From positions 283,001 to 347,000 of the forward strand of contig JAIXMO010000011.1 of the NCBI GenBank assembly GCA_025677825.1: a DNA stretch of 64,000 nt, given 5' to 3'. The position numbers and the translations under genes are program-made. Each line of letters begins with the position of its first letter. Within the stretch, counting starts at the first letter, position 1. Positions 32,525-44,264 of this stretch are shown here, piece after piece. The notes under the pieces are model-generated. The model saw only the letters and a list, made by a program, of their open reading frames with translations. It ran no database searches and had not been told where the DNA came from. This DNA comes from Helicostylum pulchrum (Eukaryota > Mucoromycota > Mucoromycetes > Mucorales > Mucoraceae).

Positions 32525-34564
32525 TTATATCTGTTGAAGGAAAAAGTTATATACATTAGCATCATCTACTTCTTCTTCATCACTCTCGTCTTCATAATAC
32601 ATCCTCGTCTTCCTATGCTCTTCTTTTTCTTCCACCGTAGGAATCGACGGCAGTTTCTGGCGAGTGATAGCTGGAGGAATAGGAGGCAGCTCTGCACAAA
32701 AGTAATGGCTTGTAACAGACTTGGAATAGTCTTCATTATGAATACCATTATCAATCGAGTTTGATCTTCTCTTATAATGTGTTGCGTAGTCTGAACCTGC
32801 ATTTGTACAACTACTTTTACTTTGGTTTAATCTTATAGTTCTTGGTGTTGTCGGTGGTGGAGATAATGGTGGAGTGGAGATAATTGAGTCAGTAGAGGAT
32901 AAATGAGCGTGCATATTGTATTCGATAGGAGTCGTATGGATGGAAATAGGAGATGTAGACCTGCTGCTGCCCGTAGCAGAGAATGGAGAGTTTGATGATC
33001 GACTTGTAGCGCGTGCGCACGAAATATCATTTTCTTTTTTACGTGCTCTTCTTGGCGGTGGAAGCAACCCAACAAAAGTCTCCGTAGGCGGTTGTAACAC
33101 TGGATCATCCGGTTTTGAATAATCAATCAAGGTAGGTCGACTTGGTGTAATAGGACTTATAACCGACATATTTGATTCTAATAACGTATTGGCCAGTTTG
33201 GTATCGAGCATATTTGGTTTTGGCGGTGGAGGAGGGGTAATGGATCTTCTGTAAATTTCTTTAAATTTCTGCTGCTGGTGCTGCTGTTGTAAGTTTTGAT
33301 CAGATAAGGCCTTTTTTAAGGTTTTTTCATTATGCAAGCCAACCATACTATCCTTCTTCATGACGGACTCGTCCATTGTACTTCTGTGTATTGTTTTTTT
33401 GTTCGAGGAAGAAGTATCAATGACCTCATAGGATACCGGCGTTTTATGTAATTGTATTTCCATTTCATACTTCTTTCTTGTTTTATTACCCTTTATAATG
33501 GAATCAGGTACAGAACTTACTAAAACTGGAATTTTTGCACGAATTTCTTCAAGCTCATGACCACCGAAATTAAAAGTCACCTCCAATTGATGGTAAATGG
33601 CTACAAGAGGTGATTCAATGGCCGGAGTTAGCACTGATGAACCCAAATCATGTAACAGTAACAGAGGAAGTGCTTGGTGATCTTGGTCAATGGTATTTAG
33701 TGTTACAGGCTGGATCCTTTTGAAAAATTTAGAGAGTCCGGAATCTCCATTCTTGAAAGACTCATACGTTTGTCCACCAATAATTGTACTATTTTTCTTA
33801 CTAGCCGTAATTGCCATATCTGCTTCTGCTTTAGAAATATTGCGACACCTATAAATATTATATAATGCGTTTTTAATATTTTTATTTTTAGTTTTTTTCT
33901 ATGCTTTATGTTACCTGTAAATTTCCGTTTGAATAAGTTGTGTGTAAATGAACTTTACGGGTTTGTTGCATTTCACTGTAATTGGAAAATAATCTTGTTC
34001 AACACAAATGATGCTAGGTCCCTCTATTTCATATCGAAATTTATTGTTGGTATGTTCATATTTATTCGTATGTATTAACGCTACAAGCTCTTGTGAAGCT
34101 ATCAAGTGTCGGTGAATGATAATAGGATGTGAAGCCGTAATTGCTTTTTTATTGATACCTAGCGATATCTTTAATTCAACTTTATATTGCACGGAGCCCC
34201 GCTTATGAGCTAAGAAACTACGAGGGTATATGTTGGGTATTTCAAGCTCCCAAGGTATAATGTGCTCTCCAACTGAATAAATCGTGGATTTTGATAGCAC
34301 CTTGGTCTTTAATTTAGGTAGTAGTGGTAGAGAGATTGCTTGTTGAGGCACACTCTCATTTACATTGGGATAATTGTACACTTGAGAATGACCTTTAAAT
34401 TTTACTGTCATCGTTTTGGCTTTCATTGACTTGTTGAGTTTAAGAATAACATTTCCTTTTAATATCTGGCTATGGTCTGTTGTTGTGTGTTCTTTAGCTG
34501 GTCCAATGAAGTTTAAGTGACCCACCAGGGGTTCAATATTTATAAACTGGATTCCTTCTTTCAT
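32525..34564 (-). CDS. Alpha-arrestin (arrestin N and C domains)
   Basis: Two exons, 34564 to about 33914 and about 33849-32525, join through R (TEIYR/CRNISK) in phase and give about 655 residues. The arrestin N domain starts GIQFINIEPLVGHLNF and has the usual beta-strand pattern, including MTVKFKGHSQVY, IYSVGEHIIPWELEIPN, RSFLAHKRGSVQYKVELKI. The C domain contains CVEQDYFPITVKCNKPVKFI, then SKFFKRIQPVTL and VTFNFGGHELEEIRAKIPVL. The last 300 residues are disordered, Pro/Ser-rich and include Gln runs, as in fungal arrestin-related trafficking adaptors that recruit Rsp5-type ligases. I did not find a clean PPxY motif, so direct Rsp5 binding is uncertain. Confidence 0.87.
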
Positions 34565-37359
34565 AACTACAACGGAAGAAAAAAAAAAAAAAGAGAGTAA
34601 GAGAGAGAGAAAGATGAAAAAAAAAAAAGCAATAATTTTATTTTACTTGCAGATAACAATATTTTTTTTTAAGTTCTAGTGTTTGACAAAGTTTAGGATT
34701 GTACAAGGTGTTACTGCATTTAATAACTCAAATTGGAAATCTGGCATTTCTTCCAACAAAAATTACCATAAGCCATCATTTTACAAGCCATTTATTAAAG
34801 TAACGAAACTTGCTCTCTGCTGTGGGAGTTTTTATTGTTGGGTATCGTATAACCAAACCCATTTCCAATTAAAGAATTTTATTAGAATTAAAAACATGTG
34901 TATAAGTAATCGAAATGGAAATGCTCTTTAGTCTCTACGTTGTACACTTAAAAAAAAAAGAACTTTTTTTTTTCTCTTCGCCGTGAAAAATAAAAAATAC
35001 ATTACTGCAAAGAAAATAAAATATATATAAAAAAATTATCTAGTTTAAAAAAAAGTCTACTAGTTAATAAGGTTTAAAAAAGTAGTATGTACTCGATGAA
35101 ATCTTACTGCCCATTTAGACTAGCGTATATTAGATCACTTTTTTTCTTACAATATTCTCCCCCACCCCCAGTAATTCAGGTACAACCTTTTTACTGTGAC
35201 ACGTCCTTAATTTATAGTTGATAGATCATATGTTCATCAAAAGAGCAAATCTCGGTGACGTTTTTATATTTTATTCTGCTCCGTTACAACAGAAAAAAAT
35301 GGGGTAATTGGTACTCAGTATAAAACGAATCAACGTAAAAAAAATGTATGTACAAAACTACTTTTACCAAATAACTCATTCTCATTTTTCGGGTTCAACC
35401 TAAATAGCTTCTTTTTTTTAAAAAAAAAAAAAACCATATTGTTTCACCACATCTGTTTTTAAACTTTTTTTACCAAACAAAATCATAGAGTCACGAGCAG
35501 TAACATCTTTAAAAGGATCATCTTCCGATTTTAAAATCTCTTTGTTGGGGGCCAGAGAGACTGGATCTTAATAAAAACTTTATAATTCTATAAATATATC
35601 TCTTTTTTTCTCAACAAAGTAAAAGCAGAATACACGGGCCTCAGCGTGATCTGCTCAAACAAAAAACAAAAAAACTCAAATCTCTGCTCTAATTAGGAAA
35701 CTATTTTTGATATCTAGATCAAAAAAAGTACAATATATAACGTAGAAAGTGGTTTGTAAACGTGAATGGGAAGGATCGACACGCAAAAATGGAAAGTAAG
35801 GAAAATCTCTTAATTATAAAAGGTAACAGAAAAAAAAAGACAAAGGAAAGCGTTCACACGAGCACTCTAACGAAATCTTTCATTTTGTCTAGACAAAAAA
35901 AAAAAAAAAAGAGTCTTCAATTGTGCTTCTTTTTTTTGATGCACACATTTTAAAGACACAGTAATATTTTTTTTTGATTAGCTGCAAGTCTAACTAATAA
36001 AACTTTTGATTAGCGTTGTACGTAAAAGACATTTAGCATCGAATAATAAAATATCCCACGAATGAATTAGGCGTTAGATTACTTTTTTTTTTTTGAAGTG
36101 TGGAATAAAAATTTCTGCTACAGAAATTTTGCTTTATTTTCGCTTTCATTAAAAGCCAGCTGTAGAAAATGGGGTTACTCTCTCGCTAATCAATTCTTTA
36201 CAGCTTTTTTATATACGCATTTTTTGCGGGTTTATATGTTTACTATAAAACATCCTGGGAATGATTTATATGTTCTCTTCCTTTTCAAGTATTTAGTAAT
36301 ACTCCAACACGAGCTTGTACAGCTTTAGTAACATCTTGTCGATGGAAGCAGAGAAACCTTGTAATCCTCTCTAACAGAAGAAGCCCTTAAATATACACTT
36401 GATAAACCCAAATTTCCCATTCTTATAGCCCGAGCAAAGACACTGAAGCTTGTATTCCACTGATAATACTTGTCTTCTAATAGCACCAAACTGTCTATTT
36501 GTTTTGATCGTGCCGCTCATTTTAAAAAGGGATTGCTTGAAACTCCAACATAATACTACAGGGCAATTTAAACAAAGTGATAATATTAAGCTTTTCATTC
36601 TTGTTCCACAACCTTTTTTTTAAAAAAACTAGAATACAGTTTTTCTATTGGTATTCGAACTATATAGTTTAAAGTTTTTAAAAAAAAAAATCTATCTTTT
36701 CAACGCATGTCAAAGTTTTTTTTTTTTCTGAACTCGTTATGCTTGTTCCCGTATATTTCTTTTATTTACTTGTTAGAAACAAACAGTAGTCAAGAAAGAA
36801 CTGATCCCGCAAATTAGATTGCTTTTTAACTTTCCCACAGATTAAAATCCATCATGGCTATATATTCAAAGTCAGAGTACGTGAAAGGACGTTTGATATC
36901 ATCAGGAAAAGTCCGGTTTCTACTTTTGTAATTTTAGGAAGTTAAGCCGTGCAGAAACAAAATAGATGGGTTGCTTTGTAAGATTTTGGTCAGCATTAAA
37001 AAAAAATGCTTAAATTGACAGTCGTGTTGTCTAAAAAATTAAACTCCAATAAATCCCCACAGCAACAGATTAGATAACGTAGCAACAAATCCAGATAATA
37101 TCATCATTTTAAATGTGGTTTTTATGCACCACAGTTACTACCAATAGCCCCTTTTTATGTATAAAAAAAAAGGAAGGATATGTCCAAGATGTAAAACGGT
37201 TAATCTTTTTAGAGTATGGTGCGTCAAAAGAGCAAAACATTCGGACATTTAATTGTCGAAGATGATTGATAAACATCAAATGGATTACTCATTTTTTTTT
37301 TCCTTTTTATTCCTTTTTTTTTATATTTTTTGAGTGTGTTATTATACTATAAGAAAAAT
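34565..37359. other. Large intergenic region, about 2.8 kb
   Basis: No gene could be supported on either strand. It includes the arrestin promoter (GA-rich tract near 34593-34616), two T-run/A-run palindromes (35412-35433, 36614-36628), a CCCCCACCCCC patch near 35159, and weak frames at 34683-34931 and 36371-36598 that lack splice or family support. The right end is the RIB1 promoter with long T runs before the ATG. Confidence 0.45.
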
Positions 37360-38540
37360 ATGAGCTCTACATTATTTACATTATTTGGTATGAACGTCGT
37401 TTCGGACTCACCAAAGCTACCCTGTGATAAAGAACCTAGCCATCCACCTACTATCCAAGAATACATTGAATTTTTAAAAAACCAAGTTTATTCACCTAGT
37501 GCAGTGACTCCCCGACTTGTACCTGATGCCGAAGTCAAGATACAATGCCAAGTGCGTGCACGTATTCCCACAACACAAGGAGGAGAAATGTATCTCTACC
37601 TTTATAAAAACAACCAAGATACAAAGGAGCATTTAGCTATTGTTTATGGTGATGATATTCGCTCAAAGTCTTTAGACCGAACATGGGAAAATGAAACCAT
37701 CATGAACCGTATTGTACGTGGTGCTTATTATGGTAGATTACAAGAGGTAGTAAATGACGAATCTCGTACTTTAACTTTAACTGAGGATCAAGAACAGTAT
37801 TTGGAAGAACAACAAGAAAAAGCTAAAAAGGAGTGGAAATTATTATCAGATCCTCCCATGGTACGTATTCATTCAGAGTGTTTTACAGGAGAAACTGTCC
37901 ATTCTGCTCGTTGTGATTGCGGTGAACAATTGGATAGTGCTATGGAACAAATGCAAGAAGCTGGTCGTGGTGTAATTGTATATTTAAGACAAGAAGGTAG
38001 AGGTATTGGTTTACTAGAAAAATTAAAGTAAGTGTTGCCGAAGAGGGGGAAAAAAAAAAAAGACGAGAATTGGCGAGACTTATATAATTATTTGTTATGT
38101 ATAGAGCATATAATTTACAAGACCTCGGTCATGATACAGTTGCTGCTAACGTCTTATTAAGTCATCCAGCTGATGGTAGAACTTACGGCATTGCTAATGC
38201 CATTTTGAAGGATTTGCAACTTTCCAATGTCAACTTATTAACCAACAATCCCGATAAAATCAGCCAGTTAGAATCGTTTGGGTCTATCAAGGTAGTCAAA
38301 CGTAAGCCTATGGTGCCCCGGTCATGGTCTTCACCTGCAATTGCAAGTTTATCCGAAGGAGGAAGTAACACAAACAGTGCTATGCCATCGCCTTCTCTAC
38401 TTCGTAACGAACTAGGTGGTTCCGACTCTCCCGTATTATCAGGAGCTTCTACACCTAGAAATGAAATGGATAAATACTTGGCTGTCAAAGTAAAGAAGAT
38501 GGGTCATATTTTAGACTTGCCCGACGATTTAAAGCCCTAA
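37360..38540 (+). CDS. RIB1: GTP cyclohydrolase II (riboflavin biosynthesis, first step)
   Basis: Two exons, 37360-38027 and 38105-38540. The enzyme opens GTP to 2,5-diamino-6-ribosylamino-4-pyrimidinone phosphate with release of formate and pyrophosphate. Visible signatures are the zinc ligands in [20 protein letters not shown] (one Cys, then CDC), [20 protein letters not shown], and [20 protein letters not shown] after the intron, then [16 protein letters not shown]. Splicing restores KLKAYNLQ, a continuous family motif. The N-terminal extension of about 120 residues and the Ser-rich C-terminal tail are usual for fungal Rib1. I chose the ATG at 37360 because the frame upstream has no ATG. 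Confidence 0.95.
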
Positions 38541-38737
38541 AAGATAGAGAGAGAGATTAAACTGTGGCTTAAAAGTCGCCCCTACTTTTTCTGTGACTAA
38601 TTATACTTTTTTTTTCTACGCACCTGCATGTTAAAGCGGCGAGTTTGAACCCAATCTTATTTTTTTTCTTTTTTTAAAAATAAAAAATTACAGAGATCTT
38701 TTTTTTTATTTTTATTTCTGTACATTTTATTTAAAAC

Positions 38738-39388
38738 ATGGTTCCCAAGAGTGAGTTTTCTTTTTTTACCCTCCCCTCACCCCTTTTATATAAAATAATG
38801 AAAAACTAAACTAAACTTTGTAATTTGATAGAGATTCAGAGTAAGCGTGTACGTACCGCACATAAGCATAGAATTTTGAAGCGTATTGTTGATCATCATC
38901 GTAAGGAACGTAGATCAGCAAAGAAGAATCCCGGAAAGTTCAACAGTAAGTAGCAGGAACTAGTAACAAGGTTTAGCGAGACAACTAAGCGATGATTCTT
39001 TTTTTAATTATTAGAACCTAAGAAAGATCCCGGAATCCCCAATGCTTGGCCCTTCAAGGAAGAACTTTTAAACGAACTTGAAGCACTCAAGAACCAGGTA
39101 AAATAATTTAGGGGATAACGGATATATGATATTGGAATGATATTAATGTATATGTATATAAAAAAAAAGGATGAAAACGAAAAGCAAAGAATGAGATTAG
39201 CTAATCAAGTCGAAAGAGCCAAGGCAAAGAAGGTAGCAAAGAAGGCCGAGATTGCCGCTAATATTGCTGCTTCCACTGCAGCTGCCAAGGTAGCCAAGCA
39301 CGCAAAAGAAGCAAAGGTCACTGCAAAGGAAGCAAAGAGTACTGCAAAGGCATCAAAGTCTACCAGCACCAAGAGCAGTAAGAAATAA
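38738..39388 (+). CDS. Grn1/nucleostemin N-terminal-domain protein without a GTPase domain
   Basis: Four exons (38738-38750, 38832-38945, 39015-39097, 39170-39388) give about 140 residues. The first half is the basic Grn1 domain found at the N-terminus of nucleostemin/GNL3-type nucleolar GTPases: MVPKKIQSKRVRTAHKHRIL, HHRKERRSAKKNPGKF, KPKKDPGIPNAWPFKEELL. In those proteins a circularly permuted GTPase follows. Here the protein instead ends in a Lys/Ala-rich coiled tail (AKKVAKKAEIAANIAAST, STAKASKSTSTKSSKK). All four splice joins keep phase. It is likely nucleolar and RNA-binding, by domain knowledge and charge. The lack of the GTPase is an observation. Its role is open. Confidence 0.78.
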
Positions 39389-39552
39389 ATCCCATACAAA
39401 CATGTCAAATAACCATTTCCCCCCCTTTTTCCCTTTTTTTTAATTTTTTTCTCTCAAGTTAACATTTACGAAAAACACATAGTCTTTTTTTTTTAACTTT
39501 TACAAAAAAAGAATTTATCATAGAAAAACAATAAAAAAAATTCATAAAAAAT

Positions 39553-40604
39553 CTAATATTTGGCTTTTTCATCATCATGGAATGGATCTTCAATGACAAA
39601 CGAACGGTTGGTAGGTGTAGGCGGGAATTGGTCTGTAAGGCTATCTCGAGCCGTAGGTATGGAGGGAGGCAGACCCATAAAGCTATCTCTATCTGCAGGC
39701 GATGGAGTGACGGCTGTCAAAACAGTACGCACGGAATCACTTCGATTCAAACCGCCGTGAACGCTTGAACGAACAGAGTTCACTCGCATGATTTGAGGTT
39801 TTGCTCGATTGACTTGAACAGCCTGTACAGTAGGTTTACGTTGAAGAACTACAGCGGGTCTATGCTCAAACTCGTATTCGCTATCATCGTCAGTTGTATA
39901 AGATAAATCGCTGTTTCTATTTGAAGTATAGGTCGGTAATGGTTGCAATTGAGATAAGCGAGGATTGTTATTAAGTATATGCGAAATTCTTTTATTTTGG
40001 AGCGCAATTTTTTCTTCAAACTCCTCAGGAACCGTAGGTGATATTATTGTAAATTGTTCGTTAGTATTATTAGATAAAGCGGTATGGAATGAATTAGTTC
40101 TTGATGTGGTAGGTAAGGAAGGCATGGACGCAAGCTCAGCTAGTCCGATTAATTTCCTTGGGTGTTGTTGCGAGTCGCGTTGTGAATGTGTTTCCCGTTG
40201 GTGCTGACTTAGTGCGGCTACTACGCCGGGATGAGGTGTTAATGGAGGTGAATTGGGATGGAATTGGTCTTGACTCATCATACTTGCAGCATTAGCAGAA
40301 CCATCAGTAAATGTAAAAGGCAGCTTTCTCTTTTTCTTTCCTCTTTTAATATATAGATATACGCCAGCGCAAACAACTATGCCTAAACCTAGTAATCCTC
40401 CCACGATACCACCTATCATACCACTGTTGTCAGACTTTATCTCGGTGATAGTTTGCTTGGGTGGTGCTCCTATAGCTTTTCGAGGGACACAGGCAGGCTT
40501 CGGGCATACACCACAGCCCATCATTGTCTTTACTATACATGCGTCTAGATCATTACAAGTAGGTTTACAGCTTAGATCGCAATTCGTTGGAGAGCAAGTG
40601 GCAT
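39553..40604 (-). CDS. Opy2-like single-pass membrane protein (5' exon not resolved)
   Basis: The exon starting at 40604 encodes an extracellular Cys-rich module (ATCSPTNCDLSCKPTCNDLD, CIVKTMMGCGVCPKPACVP), one transmembrane helix (MIGGIVGGLLGLGIVVCAGV) followed by KRGKKKRK, and a long Ser/Pro-rich cytosolic tail. This is the layout of Opy2, the membrane anchor that recruits Ste50 in the HOG and filamentation MAPK pathways. A first exon with the start codon must lie upstream of 40604. The best ATG candidate, near 40764, does not splice in the right phase, so I leave the start open. The tail has many TP and SP sites (ISPTVPEEF, PPLTPHPG). Function is inferred from architecture. Confidence 0.72.
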
Positions 40605-41102
40605 CTAAAGAATATTTATTGTTAGTTTTTAAGATTTTTTTTAAATAGCTTTCTTTTTAGTTTATTTTACTTTGTGCTTCAATATAATGTATATTATTCA
40701 AAAGTACATACAGTAATGGAAGGATTGCCTGATGACCATAAAGAGACTTTGCAATATACATTCAAATTTTTTTTATTTATTTATTTGTTTGTGTATCCGT
40801 CCCTGTTTTTATGACACTTTCGTTCTCTTTTTTGAAAAAAGATTTTCGTTTGTTTTTTTTATTAAAAAGAATAGTATAAAAAAGTAATAAGTAATTATGT
40901 ATTAAAAAAAAAGAAAAAGGAAGAAGAAAAGAAAAAGAGAAAGAGTAATATAGTAGTAATAAAGAATCAAGTCATACATAATAGTAGCAATAAGTTAATA
41001 ATATAATGAAATTTTAATGAGGTTCCACATAAAAAATGTGCTGCCTTTTTTTTTCGCGAAGTTTCCCGCCTGATTTGCTGATCGGTTGTACAGGGTTACA
41101 CA
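40605..41102. other. Region between the Opy2-like and SUR7/PalI-like genes
   Basis: Should contain the missing 5' exon of the Opy2-like gene. A GTATGT donor-like site near 40710 follows an ATG at about 40764, but the phase does not match. A/G-rich tracts (about 40904-40945) follow. Confidence 0.4.
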
Positions 41103-41949
41103 TTATGAAGCAACAGGTCCCATCTCATAGCTTTCATTTCTCGTTGACTTTTTGTTGACGCAACATAAACTAAGCAGTAAAAGGATGCAGACAAAAAAGA
41201 GTGAAATAAATGCTGCTAGTGAAAGCCAAACCGACGCTCCAGTCTTTACTTGAACATCTACTAGATCGTTTATCAGTCCTCCCATGATGGCATTTTTGGT
41301 TTTGTAGATTGTACTCTTGACTATATTATAGGCAACAATTTGACCTACAAACGTGGCAATGGCAAATAATAACGCGATAATAGTAACAAACACGATCAAA
41401 AAGATACGACAGCACCCGTAATGATGGTTTAATTTACGTCCTGAATACTGATGATAAAAGTTGCAGAGCAATAAGAAGAAACAGATCGCTGCAGATAAAA
41501 TAAATACACCCTTTTGGACGCCTGATAACGTTGATTGAATGGAGGAAGGGATTTCTTTCTGTATTAAATCCAGAACACCTGTACTATCTACATTTATACA
41601 AGTCTTAAAAAAAATTATTCTTTTTTTAGATTGTATTTTTTTTTTTTTTTTAGTTACTATATTGATAGCCAAAACTAGCCGGCGAACAAACTGTATCCAT
41701 TCCTTTATTTCCTTCACAAATGACAAATAAACCAATAGTTAAAAAGTCCGGTAATTGGTTATCTATTGTGTCCTTAAATTTGTCAAGTAATCCTCCAAAG
41801 AATCCCCCTGAACCGGTTGGATTAACCAAGTCAACCCGAATGATATTCACGTTTCGAAGTCCACTGAAATTTCCCAGTAAAACTAAAATCTGTAATATTA
41901 AACTTGCTATGATCAACAAAGTAATTATAATTTGAATAACTTTAAGCAT
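41103..41949 (-). CDS. SUR7/PalI (Rim9)-family four-helix membrane protein
   Basis: Two exons: 41949 to about 41651, and 41587 to 41103, joined in phase as GYQYNSTGVLDLI through an acceptor at about 41588. About 260 residues. There is an N-terminal helix (MLKVIQIIITLLIIASLILQ), an extracellular loop of about 80 residues with two Cys (FVICEGNKGMDTVCSPASFG), then three helices: GVFILSAAICFFLLLCNFY, RIFLIVFVTIIALLFAIATF and VWLSLAAFISLFFVCILLLL. This claudin-like layout fits Sur7 eisosome proteins and PalI/Rim9 pH sensors. I cannot choose between them. It is on the same strand as the neighbouring Opy2-like gene. Confidence 0.78.
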
Positions 41950-43059
41950 TATTATTATTATTATTTTTAAAAAAAAGATATATAAAAAAGAGAAAAGGGG
42001 TAATGACCTTTTTATTTTTGGAAGCTATTATTATATACATCGACTTTAGGATAGCTTCTTATCCATGCAAGGGGGGGAGACAGAGAGTTTTTTTTCAGTG
42101 TGACTAGAGTATTACAACACCTTACATCATTTCCTTCTTCCCGTACGTGTCAGCCAAGACTTTATTATCTTACTCATATGATGTAAGTGCATGGTTAACC
42201 TTTTCTGTGTTGTTATTGTACCCTTATTTTTTTTGGGAATAACTAGGGAAAAGAGAAATACTTTTTTGATAAATCGTGTGCATGCTGGTATAAAAAAAAA
42301 TCAGCCTGCATCATGTGGTAAACAATACTTTTCCGACGTTTATCTAAGCAATGACCGGCATTCTGCTGTGCTGTTTGTTTTTGATTTATCAAGTCCAATG
42401 TATTTTTATCGTCACCAAAAAGTGTGCTAGACTGAAAAGTAAAAAAAAAAAAAAAATGTCATGACGTAAATGTCATACTAAAAAGTTTTGCAAATCTTCT
42501 TGTGTAGCCTCAATCAATTGTTACGCAGAAATTAATATGTAAGCTAAAAAAAACGTGAACAAAAGTTACGATTACTGTATGTTTCAAGTATCAACATAGC
42601 ACAAAAACGCGAATCGTATATCTTTTGCGTTAAACAAGATTTATTAATTGTTTGTATCTTTTCGTTTTGTTTAATTATGGCGAGGTAAAGAAGTATGGTA
42701 CAGTGTTTTACAAGCTTTTGGCAAATAAAAATCTAAATTTTTTGAGCCGCGCTTTGTTTTTAAATTTTCGGGTAAGCTAGTGCCATTTTTTGGGTGTACT
42801 CACTAATCTGTCAGTATTCAGTTTTTTTTTTCTCTTCGCACTCAGGAAAGTTTAAGTGGACTTTTTCCTACAACGCTAGGGTAGCTACAAGCTAAAAGAT
42901 CTGTAAACCAGATAAATACTCTTGGACAATGATATATACTGGATCAGTTCTAGTACCGTAATCAAACCTTTCATACTCGACATCTACCCAATACGTTTTT
43001 TGTCAGTAATCATTTGGGATAGGATCATCGATATAGCTATCGCTGACCCTATCAACGCC
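41950..43059. other. Intergenic, about 1.1 kb
   Basis: No gene supported. A weak ATG-led frame at 42191-42430 has an N-terminal hydrophobic stretch but no splice sites or family support. ATTATTATTATTATT repeat at 41949-41966. Confidence 0.45.
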
Positions 43060-43475
43060 TTAAGCTTCTTCCTCCTCGCTATTACTGTCAGGTTCTTCGC
43101 CGTCAACATCTTCGGCGGTGTTCTGGTTTAAACTACCATCATCAGCCTGTTATAAGTTATTTTTTTGTGAATGTAATAACTTAAGTAGTACACGTACATT
43201 ACCAAAGCGGCCGTATTGATCACTTCAACTTGTACTACGACTGAACTCGCTGTAGCTTTCTCAATGTTTAATAGCCCAATAGATCTACCGTTATTTACAG
43301 TAGAGTATTCTACGGTGGAGTAAGTAATGTATAACTATTTACTCAATGCCAAACAATATATTTGTATTATCAATCATCTTTCCAGTATGTTGGTTCTATC
43401 TTTGATAGGCGAGAGCGTGGCGTAGCACAAATAATTGGTTCCAAAAAGAAAATAATATCAACCTACAGATAAATA
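43060..43475 (-). pseudogene. Remnant of a multi-exon gene, C-terminal part
   Basis: Two coding-like blocks are joined by an intron-like segment on the minus strand. One reads STVEYSTVNNGRSIGLLNIE, then SSVVVQVEVINTAALV, and ends at a GT. After a TTATAACAG acceptor a second reads DDGSLNQNTAEDVDGEEPD and an acidic EEEEA tail with TAA at 43063. Upstream frames (about 43390-43470) are broken. It looks like the 3' end of a real gene or of a transposon protein, now truncated. Family unknown. Confidence 0.35.
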
Positions 43476-43772
43476 TTAGCAGGACGATTTGCAGAAGGGT
43501 TTCTTTTTGAGTCTACTTTAGGTTCTGTTTTTTTATATTACCTCCATTTTTATTAGAATAATTTCTGCCGAATATATTCAAAACAAGGTTAAGAGCAAAC
43601 TATGGAAAGGACACATTTTAATAATATAATTAAAACTTTTTATTTTGGTCTGGTTAAATCATTCCGCCAAAATTCACACAAATATGGGCCCTCTCTCCAA
43701 GCCTACGGTTGGAAAAAGGTAATTTAGCCAATAAATGAAAGGCATCTAAGAACCAAGAGCTATATATCTATT

Positions 43773-44264
43773 GATTCCAATTTGCTTTTTTGTTACGGGC
43801 TCTATTTTTTTTGAATTTTTTGCATGAAACAAGTGTACGTCAAAATGATGAAATAGATCACATAAATAAAAGTGATTATTTTATCAGCCCAAGATGTCTT
43901 TATTTGTCATTTTTTTTAGAGTAGATAATCACTTTTTCTTCCTCTTTCATTTTACAATGCATACCACCATCAGTAAGTTTTTTTTTATATGTATACTTTT
44001 TAATAGAGTGTATATCGTATATGCATTATGCTGCCTTTATTTAGAGCTGAAAAAAAGTAAATTTAGCAGATCTCATGGTTCTGTGCTAGCTTATGCCCAA
44101 CGGTTGCTTTAGGAAAAACCGTGTCCTTTTGTACGGAAATAAAGAAAATAAAAATAAATTATGATAAAGGTACGTATACCCCCAAAAATGCCACCGATTT
44201 GCTTTTTGTCTCATACTAATCCACGTATTTTTTTTTTCTAAATTTAGGAACCAACCCGTAGAAT
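43773..44264 (+). repeat. Dispersed repeat, copy 2 (partner at 358-800)
   Basis: Same orientation and order as copy 1, with the same ATGCATACCACC first exon, intron-like segment and ELKKSKFS coding piece. In both copies a stop follows AYARRLL or AYAQRLL at the same place (TAA in copy 1, TAG in copy 2). Confidence 0.7.

Noticed and set aside
34683..34931. Plus-strand 82-codon frame
   Set aside because: No ATG start at its left end, no splice sites, and no recognisable motif.
36645..36665. Second TTCGAA-containing tRNA T-loop candidate
   Set aside because: Flanking bases cannot form T or acceptor stems.
42191..42430. ATG-led 79-codon frame
   Set aside because: Composition is like the flanking DNA, with no promoter, splice or family support.
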